Positions 1 to 7,775 are shown, counted from the stretch's first letter. The stretch: 16,705 bases of DNA from Clostridium sp. UBA2485 (GCF_002341865.1 NZ_DDOV01000042.1:8638-25342), one strand, 5' to 3'. Notes: generated from the sequence alone by a model not told the origin. Numbers and translations are program-made.

Positions 1-170
1 CTATTTTCCATCATACTGCGTTGTCAGAACTTCATGATAGCTAGACTATCATGAAAACCTATCTCCTTGTCTGCTGCAAAATATATTTCACATCTTTAAC
101 TAGCTATTTTATTTCATATGCCTAAAATATACTAACATCTTTGGTTTATTATTTTCTTTCAAATGCCTAA
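1..170. repeat. Left-edge repeat: hairpin plus imperfect tandem repeat
   Basis: Perfect 10-bp inverted arms TTCATGATAG (31-40) and CTATCATGAA (46-55) enclose the loop CTAGA. Further in, ACATCTTT-N7-TATTTT-N-TTTCA-N-ATGCCTAA occurs twice, at about 90-124 and 134-169, as an imperfect tandem repeat of about 44 bp period. No convincing gene is present; the only in-frame reading through the hairpin (ATG at 51) gives a 24-codon peptide with no ribosome binding site. The block probably continues beyond the left edge and may be the end of a structured RNA or a dispersed element. Its identity is unknown. Confidence 0.5.
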
Positions 171-225
171 TTGGGTTAAAAATAAATTATAAACAAATTA
201 AAATAAAGCTTAGGAAAAAAAATTA

Positions 226-234
226 TGATATAAT
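226..234 (+). promoter_or_regulatory. Extended -10 promoter of the CYTH operon
   Basis: TGA-TATAAT (226-234) is a perfect extended -10 element. No good -35 hexamer lies 16-18 nt upstream, which extended -10 promoters tolerate. Transcription would begin around 241, at the ribosome binding site, giving a very short leader. Confidence 0.5.
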
Positions 235-255
235 TACCTAAAAGGAGTGAGTACC

Positions 256-810
256 TTGAAAGAAATGGAAACTAGAATATTAGATATTAACGTAGAAGAT
301 ATCCGAAAAAAAATGAAAGATATTAATGCATTAAAGGTTAAAGAAGAAAGCCAAGTTAATAATATATATGACTTTTCAGATAGAAGGCTATTAAACGCCA
401 AAGGCTATGCTAGAATTAGAGTAGTAGATGATCATCTACATAATAAAACAATAAATTATATGACTACTAAAAAGCTTATAAGTCAAGAAAAATATAAGGT
501 AATGGAAGAGCATGAAATTGAAATATTAGACTCCGTTGAAGGCTCTAATATTTTTAAAGCATTAGGTCTAGAATTAGTAGAATCTATTAAGAAATATAGA
601 GAAAGTTATAAGTATAAAAATACTCTAATTGAAATAGATATTAATGATAAAAGCTTTTGTCCTTTTCCTTACGTAGAAATTGAATCCAATAATGAAGATG
701 AAATTATGGATGTAGTGAATCTATTGGGGTACACTATGAAAGATACTACTTCTAAAACTATTCATGAAATTTTAGAAGATAAAAATAAAGGAGCTTTAAA
801 AGGACTATAA
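256..810 (+). CDS. CYTH-domain protein (class IV adenylate cyclase / triphosphatase-like)
   Basis: A 184-residue protein with the hallmarks of the CYTH (triphosphate tunnel) superfamily. Near the N-terminus it has E3-M-E5-T-R7, a variant of the ExExK signature with Arg for Lys. A central ARIR basic strand, a TTKKL strand, and late acidic strands (IEIDIND and YVEIES) follow. CYTH enzymes bind triphosphorylated substrates with divalent metal and act as triphosphatases or adenylate cyclases; the substrate here cannot be read. I chose TTG at 256 because AAAGGAG at 241-247 lies 8 nt upstream, while the longer GTG reading at 247 overlaps that site. It is first in a compact operon: its TAA overlaps the ATG of the next gene by one base. 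The family is well supported, the reaction is not. Confidence 0.82.
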   Translation: MKEMETRILDINVEDIRKKMKDINALKVKEESQVNNIYDFSDRRLLNAKGYARIRVVDDHLHNKTINYMTTKKLISQEKYKVMEEHEIEILDSVEGSNIFKALGLELVESIKKYRESYKYKNTLIEIDINDKSFCPFPYVEIESNNEDEIMDVVNLLGYTMKDTTSKTIHEILEDKNKGALKGL

Positions 811-1688
811 TGTTTGGATATGTTACTCCCTGCAAAATGGAGCTTAAAGTAAAAGACTATGAAAAATTTAAAGCTTATTACTGTGGATTATGCTTAGCTA
901 TAAAAGAAACCTTTGGTCATATACCTAGACTTACTTTAAATTATGATATGACTTTTTTAGCTATACTTTTAGATGGACTTAATGAAGATACAATTCATTA
1001 TGAAAAATCTAGCTGTATTGCACATCCATTAAATAAAAAACCTAAAGTAATTGATAATGATGCTTTAAAATATGCCGCTTTTTGTAATGTAGCTTTAACT
1101 TACTTTAAATTATTAGATAACTACAATGATAATAATTCTAAAATCAGTAAACTACTATCTAAATTTTTGAAAAAGTATATAAAAATTAGTGATGAACAAA
1201 AAAAAGAAATAATCGATTATATGAAAACTAAACTAGATTTATTAAGTAAAATGGAAAACTCTAAAGAATCTATAAATATAGATGAAATTTCTGATATATT
1301 TGCAGATTTAACTGGTTATATAATTTCTCAATATTATAAGCAAGAGGATAACACCGCTCTTTATTGGCTTGGATATAATTTAGGAAGATTTATATATTTA
1401 ATTGATGCCTATGATGACTTAAAGGAAGATATGGAAAATCATAAATTTAATGCTATTGAAAGAGCTTTTAATAGCGAAAAGCTCACCTTTGAAGAATTTA
1501 TAGAAACTATTAGAGAAAGAATTGAATTTAATCTAATATTAAGCGCTGAAAGCTGTGCGGCTTCTTTGGAGAATCTTCCATTAAAGAAAAATAAGGAGCT
1601 TTTAGCCAACATTCTTCAGCTTGGCTTAATGGAAAAAATTGAAAGTATAAAGATTAAGGAGTGTAAAAAACATGAGAAATCCATATGA
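810..1688 (+). CDS. DUF5685-like all-helical protein with Asp-rich motifs
   Basis: A 292-residue protein that I recognise as DUF5685-like from its start (MFGYVTP), the CGLC motif at 25-28 and the CIAHPL segment at 69-74. Cys25, Cys28, Cys69 and His72 could bind a metal. The rest is predicted mostly helical. Two acidic motifs stand out: DNYND at 103-107 and D199-x2-DD-x3-D207 in the segment IDAYDDLKED. Their spacing and helical setting resemble the two Asp-rich motifs of class I isoprenoid synthases, which hold Mg-diphosphate; this resemblance is my inference. The start overlaps the CYTH stop by one base, with AAAAGGA just upstream. The 3' end overlaps the J-domain gene by 17 bp, so the three are translationally coupled. 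Function unknown; no transmembrane segment is obvious. Confidence 0.78.
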   Translation: MFGYVTPCKMELKVKDYEKFKAYYCGLCLAIKETFGHIPRLTLNYDMTFLAILLDGLNEDTIHYEKSSCIAHPLNKKPKVIDNDALKYAAFCNVALTYFKLLDNYNDNNSKISKLLSKFLKKYIKISDEQKKEIIDYMKTKLDLLSKMENSKESINIDEISDIFADLTGYIISQYYKQEDNTALYWLGYNLGRFIYLIDAYDDLKEDMENHKFNAIERAFNSEKLTFEEFIETIRERIEFNLILSAESCAASLENLPLKKNKELLANILQLGLMEKIESIKIKECKKHEKSI

Positions 1689-2268
1689 GGTACTTGGTGT
1701 AAGACAAGGTGCATCACAAGATGAAATAAAAAGAGCATATAGGGAACTAGCAAAGCAATATCACCCAGATCAATATGGTGATAATCCTTTAAAAGATTTA
1801 GCTGAAGAAAAGATGAGAGAAATAAATGATGCTTATGATGCTCTTACTAAAAATAATGGAAGTTCTAGTAACTATCAAAGTTATAGTGGAGGAGATAATA
1901 ATTTTAACATTTATCAAAGTATAAGAATGGATTTAAATAAAGGAAACATAGGTGGTGCAGAGGCAAAACTTAATTCCATATCAGATAGAACTGCGGAATG
2001 GTATTTTTTAATGGGCATGGTTAATTATAGAAAAGGCTGGTTTGATAATGCCTATAATTTAATTCATCAAGCTTGTAATATGGATCCAAATAATTTTGAA
2101 TATAGACAGACTTTAAATAGTTTAAATCAAAGACAAAATTCTTATAGACAAACTTATTATGGAACACGAAAAGGTAGTGATAGTGAGTGCTGTGATCTTT
2201 GTTGTAAACTTTGGTGCGCAGATACTTGTTGTGAATGTATGGGTGGAGATTTAATTAGTTGCTTTTAA
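1672..2268 (+). CDS. J-domain (DnaJ-like) protein with cysteine-rich C-terminal tail
   Basis: A 198-residue co-chaperone-like protein. Residues 2-60 form a J-domain: helix I (PYEVLGV), helix II (DEIKRAYRELAKQY), the essential HPD at 31-33 and helix III (EEKMREINDAYDAL). J-domains stimulate the ATPase of a DnaK/Hsp70 partner. A short Ser/Gly/Asn linker (62-77) leads to a helical region of about 80-150 resembling a TPR pair (WYFLMGMVNYRKGWFDNA, followed by NMDPNN). The tail from 173 has nine cysteines in 25 residues, five of them in or next to CC pairs, suggesting metal binding or surface attachment. It lacks the G/F region, zinc-finger repeats and peptide-binding domains of true DnaJ, so it is a specialised J-protein. 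GGAG lies 10 nt upstream of ATG. The role of the tail is unknown. Confidence 0.88.
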   Translation: MRNPYEVLGVRQGASQDEIKRAYRELAKQYHPDQYGDNPLKDLAEEKMREINDAYDALTKNNGSSSNYQSYSGGDNNFNIYQSIRMDLNKGNIGGAEAKLNSISDRTAEWYFLMGMVNYRKGWFDNAYNLIHQACNMDPNNFEYRQTLNSLNQRQNSYRQTYYGTRKGSDSECCDLCCKLWCADTCCECMGGDLISCF

Positions 2269-2396
2269 TAATATAATTTACACTATGAAAAGTCAGTTCT
2301 TAAAAATAATAAACGACTCTTTAGATTCATTTGTGAATATAACTAAATTTATAACATGATAATTTAAAATAATATTTTATTGTGAGGTTTTTTAAT

Positions 2397-2924
2397 ATGG
2401 GAAAACATAATATAAACAATAAAGCAAGTTTTGTTGCAAGAGGTGGAATATATGTAGCACTTAGCTTATTTGTGCTGTACTCCACTTCCTTTTTGCCATT
2501 TAACACAATATTTCTTTTAGGAGTAGCTTCAGCTATAATTCCTCTATCAATATTAACTACTAACATACAAAACTCTATTATAGTATATGTGGGTGTTTCC
2601 TTATTATCTTACTTTCTACTTCCATTAAAATCTATGTGGTTATCTTATACTGTATTTTTTGGACTTTATGGTTTTATAAAACTTTATATAGAAAAATTAA
2701 GAAAAATGTCCTTAGAATTTATATTAAAGATTGTATATTTTAATATATCTATGGGAATATTTTATTTAATTTATAAATTTTTATTTGTGTCCTCACTATC
2801 AATACCAGGAAACTTTTTATTTTTAATATTAGCTTATCAATTTATGTTTATAGTTTATGATTATGCAATGACTATATTTATAACCTATGTAGATAGTAAC
2901 TTTATTCATAAATTAAATAATTAA
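2397..2924 (+). CDS. Putative six-helix integral membrane protein
   Basis: A 175-residue, highly hydrophobic protein with about six predicted transmembrane segments (roughly 16-33, 36-55, 59-76, 79-97, 108-131, 138-165). The N-terminus is basic and polar. A basic stretch at about 99-104 lies between helices 4 and 5. I do not recognise it firmly. Its size and six-helix layout resemble the substrate-binding S components of ECF transporters or DUF2232-type proteins, but no diagnostic motif confirms this. The ATG at 2397 has TGAGG 9 nt upstream; the upstream GTG at 2382 overlaps that site and is unlikely. It is separated from the J-domain gene by 128 nt with no clear terminator, so it could be read through from that operon or have its own weak promoter. 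Confidence 0.65.
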   Translation: MGKHNINNKASFVARGGIYVALSLFVLYSTSFLPFNTIFLLGVASAIIPLSILTTNIQNSIIVYVGVSLLSYFLLPLKSMWLSYTVFFGLYGFIKLYIEKLRKMSLEFILKIVYFNISMGIFYLIYKFLFVSSLSIPGNFLFLILAYQFMFIVYDYAMTIFITYVDSNFIHKLNN

Positions 2925-2951
2925 TACCATATACAAAAAATTAGTAAACTA

Positions 2952-2980
2952 TTGACAATAAAAAGATTTTAATTTATAAT
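2952..2980 (+). promoter_or_regulatory. Consensus sigma-A promoter of leuS
   Basis: TTGACA (2952-2957), a 17-nt spacer and TATAAT (2975-2980) match consensus perfectly. Transcription should begin near 2987, just before the T-box leader. Such a strong promoter suits a gene controlled mainly by attenuation. Confidence 0.9.
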
Positions 2981-2986
2981 ATGAAA

Positions 2987-3222
2987 TTATTAACTTAATA
3001 TATTATTGCACTGATTAGGAGTAGTAATATTCATCTTAATTTTCAGAGAGCTGCAGTTTGGTGTAATGCAGTAGTTAAGAACTATGAACTTGCCTAGGAG
3101 CTTACTTGTGAAAAACAAGTACGGATTAAACCGTTATATTTTAAAGTGAGGCACTATGCCTAATTAGAGTGGTACCGCGGAATTATAAGTTTTCGTCTCT
3201 TTGCGAGATGAAGGCTTTTTTT
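2987..3222 (+). promoter_or_regulatory. T-box leader (tRNA-Leu sensing) of leuS
   Basis: The conserved T-box sequence GTGGTACCGCGG is at 3169-3180. Stem I shows the AGAGA bulge and a GGTG apical loop (3044-3069). Stem pairs TTCAT/ATGAA (3030-3034 with 3084-3088) and CTTAA/TTAAG (3035-3039 with 3075-3079) leave an AGTA-containing internal loop opposite CTT at 3089-3091. CTT is the likely leucine specifier codon; a second leucine triplet, CTA, is at 3082-3084. Uncharged tRNA-Leu would pair with specifier and T-box, stabilise the antiterminator and allow leuS transcription. The competing terminator is at 3192-3222. Confidence 0.93.
3192..3222 (+). terminator. T-box attenuator terminator
   Basis: TTCGTCTC (3192-3199) pairs with GAGATGAA (3205-3212) around loop TTTGC, and a T tract runs 3216-3222. 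It lies just after the T-box sequence, as expected for the leader-controlled intrinsic terminator. Confidence 0.88.
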
Positions 3223-3378
3223 ATTTATAATAACCTTTATATATCTATCTATTAATAAGAAATAGCTAAAACCTGTATTTTAATGCACTGTTTAATGATT
3301 TTCATAGATAGAAAAAGTCTATTATCTTATATCTTATTTAAAATAATAAAAATTCACTATAGATTAGGAGGAAATAAT

Positions 3379-5817
3379 ATGGCTAGATATAGCACAGAAA
3401 TTGATAAAAAATGGCAAGAAAAATGGGAAGAAACAGAACTATATAAATTTAATAAAAATAATTTAGATAAAAAACTTTATGTTTTAGAAATGTTCTCTTA
3501 TCCATCTGGAAGCCAACTTCATGCAGGTCATTGGTTTAACTTTGGACCTGTTGATTCATGGGCTAGAATGAAAAGAATGCAAGGATATAATGTATTTCAA
3601 CCAATGGGTTTTGATGCTTTTGGATTACCTGCTGAAAACTTTGCAATTAAAACTGGAATTCATCCAATGGATTCAACAGAAAAAAATATTGAAACTATGG
3701 AAAAACAATTAAGAGCTATGGGAGCTATGTTTAATTGGGAAAATTCAGTAGTAACTTGTCGTCCTGATTATTATAAATGGACTCAATGGCTATTCCTAAA
3801 ATTATATGAAAAAGGTCTTGCATATAGAAAAAATGCACCAGTAAACTGGTGTCCTGATTGTAATACTGTTTTAGCTAATGAACAGGTAATTGATGGTGTT
3901 TGTGAAAGATGTTCTAGCGAAGTTACTAAAAAGAATTTAACTCAATGGTTCTTAAAAATTACAGATTACGCTGAAGAACTTCTTAATGAAATCGATAATC
4001 TTGATTGGCCAGAAAAAACTAAGTCAATGCAAAAACATTGGATAGGTAAATCTACAGGTTCAGAAGCTACTTTTAAAGTAGATGGCAAAGATATTTCCTT
4101 CAACGTATTCACTACAAGAGTTGATACACTATTTGGAGTAACTTATGTGGTTTTAGCTCCTGAAAATGAGCTAGTAGATCAGTTGACTACTGAGGAGTAT
4201 AAAACTTCTGTAGAAGAATATAAAGAAAATGCTAGAAAGCAATCTGATATAGAAAGACAATCCATAACAAGAGAAAAAACTGGTGTATTTACTGGTTCTT
4301 ATGCTATAAATCCAATTAACGGAAGAAAGATTCCTATTTGGATTGGAGATTATGTACTAAATACTTATGGAACTGGTGCAGTTATGGCTGTTCCAGCTCA
4401 TGATGAAAGAGATTTTGCCTTCGCAACTAAATATAATCTTCCAATAGAAAAAGTTATTGAAGGCGGAGAAAATCTTCCATATACTGAATCTGGAAAACTT
4501 GTAAACAGTGGAGAATTTGATGGACTTTCTAGTGAAGATGCTAAAGAAGCTATAGTTAATAAGCTTCATGAACTAAGTTTAGGAGAAAAGAAAATACACT
4601 ATAGATTAAGAGATTGGTTAGTATCAAGACAAAGATATTGGGGAGCACCAATTCCAATAGTATACTGCGAAAAATGCGGAACAGTACCAGTGCCTGAAAG
4701 TAATTTACCTGTAGAGCTTCCATACGACGTTGAATTTACACCAGATGGAAAGTCTCCACTAGCTAAATGTGAAAGCTTTATAAATACCACATGCCCATGT
4801 TGTGGTGGACCTGCTAAAAGAGAAGCAGATACTTTAGATACCTTTGTTTGTTCTTCTTTCTACTATTTAAGATATGTAGATAACAAAAATAGTAAAATTT
4901 GTTTTGATAGTGAATTAGCAAATAAAATGCTTCCAGTAGATAAATATGTTGGAGGCCCAGAACATGCTTGTATGCATCTATTATATGCAAGGTTTATAAC
5001 TAAAGCATTAAGAGATCTTGGCTATATAAACTTTGGAGAACCATTTAAATCTCTAACTCACCAAGGACTTATCTTAGGACCAGATGGACTTAAGATGAGT
5101 AAATCTAAAGGAAACACTATATCTCCTGATGGCTATATTACAGAATATGGTTCAGACGTATTTAGAATGTATCTAATGTTTGGATTTGGATATACTGAAG
5201 GTGGAGCTTGGAGTGATGATGGAATAAAATCTATAGGTAGATTTGTAGAAAGAATAGAAAGAGTTCTAGAACATTCTATAGCTGAACTTAGAAACAAGGA
5301 TAATAATAAGGAAGTTATGGAAACTGCTGAAAAAGAACTTAATTATTGGAGGCATTTTTCTATAAAAGGTGTATCTGAAGATGCTGAAAAACTTCAATTT
5401 AATACTGCAATAGCAAGAATGATGGAGTTTACTAATGCCTTATCTAAATACCTTAATGAAAGCATTAAAAATCCTGCTTTCCTAAAAGAAACATTAATAG
5501 ATTATATTAAGCTTCTTGCACCATTTGCACCTCACTTCTCTGAAGAGCAATGGGAAGCTTTAGGTATGGATTATTCAGTATTTAACGAAAGTTGGCCTGT
5601 TTTCAATCCATCTGCCTTAATTAAAGATGAAGTTGAAATAGCAATACAAATTAATGGTAAAATTAAAGCTAAAATTGATGTTCCAACAAGTCTTGATGAA
5701 GCTGGAATAAAAGAAGCATCATTAAACAATGAAAATATAAAAGCTGCCCTTGAAGGAAAAACTGTGAGAAAAGTTATAGTAATTAAAGGTAGGCTTGTAA
5801 ATATAGTAGCTAACTAA
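3379..5817 (+). CDS. leuS: Leucyl-tRNA synthetase
   Basis: An 812-residue cytosolic class I synthetase that charges tRNA-Leu with leucine. In order: the nucleotide-binding HIGH-type motif HAGH (48-51); a first zinc-ribbon-like insert with CPDC (158-161) and CERC (175-178); the CP1 editing domain (about 220-420), which removes mischarged amino acids; a second Cys set (C430, C433, C472, C475); the KMSKS motif (572-576); the helical anticodon domain; and a C-terminal domain ending in the tRNA-contacting region. Length fits bacterial LeuS. ATG 3379 has AGGAGG at 3366-3371; a 32-residue upstream in-frame extension lacks any ribosome site and is rejected. Expression is controlled by the T-box leader. 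It is monocistronic, closed by a strong hairpin. Confidence 0.98.
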   Translation: MARYSTEIDKKWQEKWEETELYKFNKNNLDKKLYVLEMFSYPSGSQLHAGHWFNFGPVDSWARMKRMQGYNVFQPMGFDAFGLPAENFAIKTGIHPMDSTEKNIETMEKQLRAMGAMFNWENSVVTCRPDYYKWTQWLFLKLYEKGLAYRKNAPVNWCPDCNTVLANEQVIDGVCERCSSEVTKKNLTQWFLKITDYAEELLNEIDNLDWPEKTKSMQKHWIGKSTGSEATFKVDGKDISFNVFTTRVDTLFGVTYVVLAPENELVDQLTTEEYKTSVEEYKENARKQSDIERQSITREKTGVFTGSYAINPINGRKIPIWIGDYVLNTYGTGAVMAVPAHDERDFAFATKYNLPIEKVIEGGENLPYTESGKLVNSGEFDGLSSEDAKEAIVNKLHELSLGEKKIHYRLRDWLVSRQRYWGAPIPIVYCEKCGTVPVPESNLPVELPYDVEFTPDGKSPLAKCESFINTTCPCCGGPAKREADTLDTFVCSSFYYLRYVDNKNSKICFDSELANKMLPVDKYVGGPEHACMHLLYARFITKALRDLGYINFGEPFKSLTHQGLILGPDGLKMSKSKGNTISPDGYITEYGSDVFRMYLMFGFGYTEGGAWSDDGIKSIGRFVERIERVLEHSIAELRNKDNNKEVMETAEKELNYWRHFSIKGVSEDAEKLQFNTAIARMMEFTNALSKYLNESIKNPAFLKETLIDYIKLLAPFAPHFSEEQWEALGMDYSVFNESWPVFNPSALIKDEVEIAIQINGKIKAKIDVPTSLDEAGIKEASLNNENIKAALEGKTVRKVIVIKGRLVNIVAN

Positions 5818-5818
5818 C

Positions 5819-5849
5819 AAAAAGTCGTGATTAACCATCACGACTTTTT
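5819..5849. terminator. Bidirectional intrinsic terminator between leuS and the GNAT gene
   Basis: Perfect 13-bp arms (5819-5831 and 5837-5849) around loop TAACC, with AAAAA on one side and TTTTT on the other. It starts one base after the leuS stop and can serve both leuS and the convergent acetyltransferase gene. Confidence 0.92.
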
Positions 5850-5902
5850 AAAGTAATAATTAACTATATATGTTTACTATAGAAAGAAATTAAAAATAAA
5901 TT

Positions 5903-6712
5903 TTAATTATTTAAAAATTCAAAGGCATAGTCACAGCATTTTTTAAATCCTATACCTTCATATATAGCTTTTGCACTTAAATTTCTTATATTTACTTGAG
6001 TTATTGGTGTCTTTCCCATTTCTATCAATTTCTCTACCATTTTACTCATAAGAATTTTTCCTAATCCCCTACCCCTATATTCACTTTTTATATAAACAGT
6101 AGTAATCTCTCCAAAATGTCTACTAAACTCGCTAAATTTAGCTAGCCCAACTGGAGTATCTTCTCTCCATAATAAATATATCCCATTTTTTAAATCATAT
6201 TTTATTTTTTCATCATTAGTTAAAGAGTTTATCTCATCTTCAGAAGTTGCTTCAAAAAAATCTATATATGCTTCTTTAATAAAATCTTTATCTTTAGAAG
6301 TTGCTTTTCTAAAATTAAATTCTCCTATATGTAAATCTAGTTTTTTCTCATTATCAAAAATATAATAAAAATTTTTATCTATATTTCTACTTATATTTAA
6401 TCTTTTTAATATTTCTCTTACATCCTCTTCTCTAGCTGCCAAAAGCATACGTGGATTATTTATTCTTTCAATTTCTTTTATAATAATTTCAAAACTTTTT
6501 TTATTATTATAATAAAAATTAGTAAAAAGTGAATTTCCATCATCCTTTATATGCAATATAGCTCCTATGCTTTCTTCACTATCTATATATAAATCTCCTA
6601 TATTATTGCTTTCAATGAAATGTATTATAAAAAGATTTATCTCCTCTTCTTCATATAAAAATTTTAATATTAGTTCTTTTATTTCATCTGTTAACATTTC
6701 TACTTTTACCAT
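5903..6712 (-). CDS. GNAT-family N-acetyltransferase, two-domain
   Basis: A 269-residue protein. The C-terminal half (about 130-269) is a GNAT domain that transfers an acetyl group from acetyl-CoA: motif A is TTVYIKSEYRGRGLGKIL with the acetyl-CoA pyrophosphate loop RGRGLG at 213-218, followed by the motif B region NIRNLSAKAIYEGIGFKK. The N-terminal half (1-125) is acidic and may be a degenerate GNAT domain; double-GNAT proteins are common in clostridia. The substrate is unknown. The start is ATG at 6712 because GGGGG lies 8 nt upstream. A 47-residue upstream extension reads through a dispersed repeat and is spurious. It converges on leuS and shares its terminator. The repeat just upstream suggests that its original promoter region was altered. 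Confidence 0.85.
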   Translation of the reverse strand: MVKVEMLTDEIKELILKFLYEEEEINLFIIHFIESNNIGDLYIDSEESIGAILHIKDDGNSLFTNFYYNNKKSFEIIIKEIERINNPRMLLAAREEDVREILKRLNISRNIDKNFYYIFDNEKKLDLHIGEFNFRKATSKDKDFIKEAYIDFFEATSEDEINSLTNDEKIKYDLKNGIYLLWREDTPVGLAKFSEFSRHFGEITTVYIKSEYRGRGLGKILMSKMVEKLIEMGKTPITQVNIRNLSAKAIYEGIGFKKCCDYAFEFLNN

Positions 6713-6727
6713 AGCTATCATCCCCCA

Positions 6728-6859
6728 TTTATGCAATTGAGAATTGAGTATTGACAATGGACAATTTAGGTTGAAATTATTTTTATAAAAAATAATTTCT
6801 TTAAACATTTTTTTCACTAGCAATATAAAATTGCTAGTTATTATGACGAACACTGTTCG
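6728..6859. repeat. Dispersed repeat end plus hairpin chain
   Basis: 6731-6767 contains the motif AATGGACAATT within A+T-rich sequence related to both ends of the element at 15957-16165. It is followed by three inverted repeats: AAATTATTTTT/AAAAATAATTT (6774-6798), ACTAGCAAT/ATTGCTAGT with a 5-nt loop (6816-6838), and CGAACA-C-TGTTCG (6847-6859). The pattern resembles a non-coding miniature element. It abuts the ribosome binding site of the acetyltransferase gene. Confidence 0.55.
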
Positions 6860-6885
6860 CCGCTACAGAATAAATTTCCCACCCA

Positions 6886-7131
6886 AGGGGAACAGCGCTA
6901 AGCCCTTTAGGGTTCCCCTGGGGCGCAGTATAATTCGGAGCAAAAATCAGTGACATTATGCTAATATTGTGGAGAGAAAAATACAATTAAGATATTGTAT
7001 AATGTTGCAAATATAGTGCCATATCACACTACACCCCAGGGGTTTAAATAGAAAATAGTTATAAACTAAAATTTTGTGATTACTCTGATTTTATTTAAAA
7101 CCTATAATTTTTGTTTTAAACCCCAGGGGTG
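6886..7131. repeat. G+C-rich palindromic block
   Basis: Part of a 499-nt gene-free gap (6713-7211). AGGGGAAC (6886-6893) pairs with GTTCCCCT (6912-6919), enclosing the small palindrome CCCTTTAGGG (6903-6912). Further right, 17-nt inverted arms at 7032-7048 and 7115-7131, each centred on CCCCAGGGG, face each other over 66 nt and pair except for an A:A at the centre. Such C/G blocks are foreign to the surrounding A+T-rich DNA. No reading frame is supported. Confidence 0.6.
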
Positions 7132-7211
7132 AAGATTAATGCTGAGAAATATCAACAATTGTGCATTAAATAAAGTTGTGAATTGATTTTTACTCTAGAT
7201 ATTTTTCATAG

Positions 7212-7775
7212 TTAAAGTAAAGTATAGCCCTCTAAATTTAATTCTCTTTCTCTAACTTTAAGAGCTTCTATTACTTCTGTTATAAGTTCAGAAAGCTCTA
7301 GCCCTAATTCTTCACTACTTTCTTTAATTGTTTCCCTATTTACTCCTTTAGCAAAACCCTTATCTTTTAATTTTTTCTTTACTGACTTTAACTCTAAATC
7401 TTCAAAACTTTTTGAAGGTCTAACTAAAGCACATGCTACAATAAAACTTGAAAGCTCGTCTACTGCAAAAAGTGCTTTTGCCATAAGGCTTTCTCTGTAC
7501 GATTTTGCTTCCTTTGCATGACCATAAATAGCCACTCTTATTTCTTCCTCTACATTTTCTTCTTTTAAAATAGTCTTTCCTTCTTCTGGATGAGTATCAG
7601 GATATTTTTCATAGTCTATATCATGCAACAGGCCTACTATAGACCACTTTTCTATATCTTCATTGTATTTTCTTGCAAGTCCTCTCATTGATCCTTCTAC
7701 TGCAAAGGAATGTTTAAATAAACTTTCACTACTCATATATTTTTTTAAAATTTCAAATGCTTCTTCTCTTTTCAT
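7212..7775 (-). CDS. HD-domain phosphohydrolase family protein
   Basis: A 187-residue cytosolic protein of the HD superfamily, metal-dependent phosphohydrolases acting on nucleotides and other phosphoesters. The metal ligands fit: H22, the HD doublet H51-D52 in VGLLHDIDYEKYP, H86 (IYGHA) and D106 (AVDELS). Small clostridial HD proteins of this size are usually annotated as HDIG or HD-hydrolase proteins of unknown substrate. The start is firm: AGGGAGG lies 7 nt before ATG. TATAAT at 7805-7810 (minus) is a possible -10 without a good -35. A decayed copy of this gene's 3' end lies at 9448-9525. The gene is downstream of the lipoprotein 7905-8507 on the same strand, 129 nt apart. Confidence 0.88.
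   Translation of the reverse strand: MKREEAFEILKKYMSSESLFKHSFAVEGSMRGLARKYNEDIEKWSIVGLLHDIDYEKYPDTHPEEGKTILKEENVEEEIRVAIYGHAKEAKSYRESLMAKALFAVDELSSFIVACALVRPSKSFEDLELKSVKKKLKDKGFAKGVNRETIKESSEELGLELSELITEVIEALKVRERELNLEGYTLL

Noticed and set aside
3283..3378. N-terminal extension of leuS
   Set aside because: There is no ribosome site at 3283, whereas AGGAGG precedes ATG 3379 and family N-termini begin there.
4357..4790. Antisense open frames inside leuS
   Set aside because: They oppose a highly conserved gene and have no ribosome sites or recognisable domains.
6816..6838. Intrinsic terminator
   Set aside because: The hairpin is strong, but neither strand has a T tract on the 3' side.
6713..6853. 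47-residue N-terminal extension of the acetyltransferase
   Set aside because: It reads through a dispersed repeat; a strong ribosome site precedes ATG 6712.
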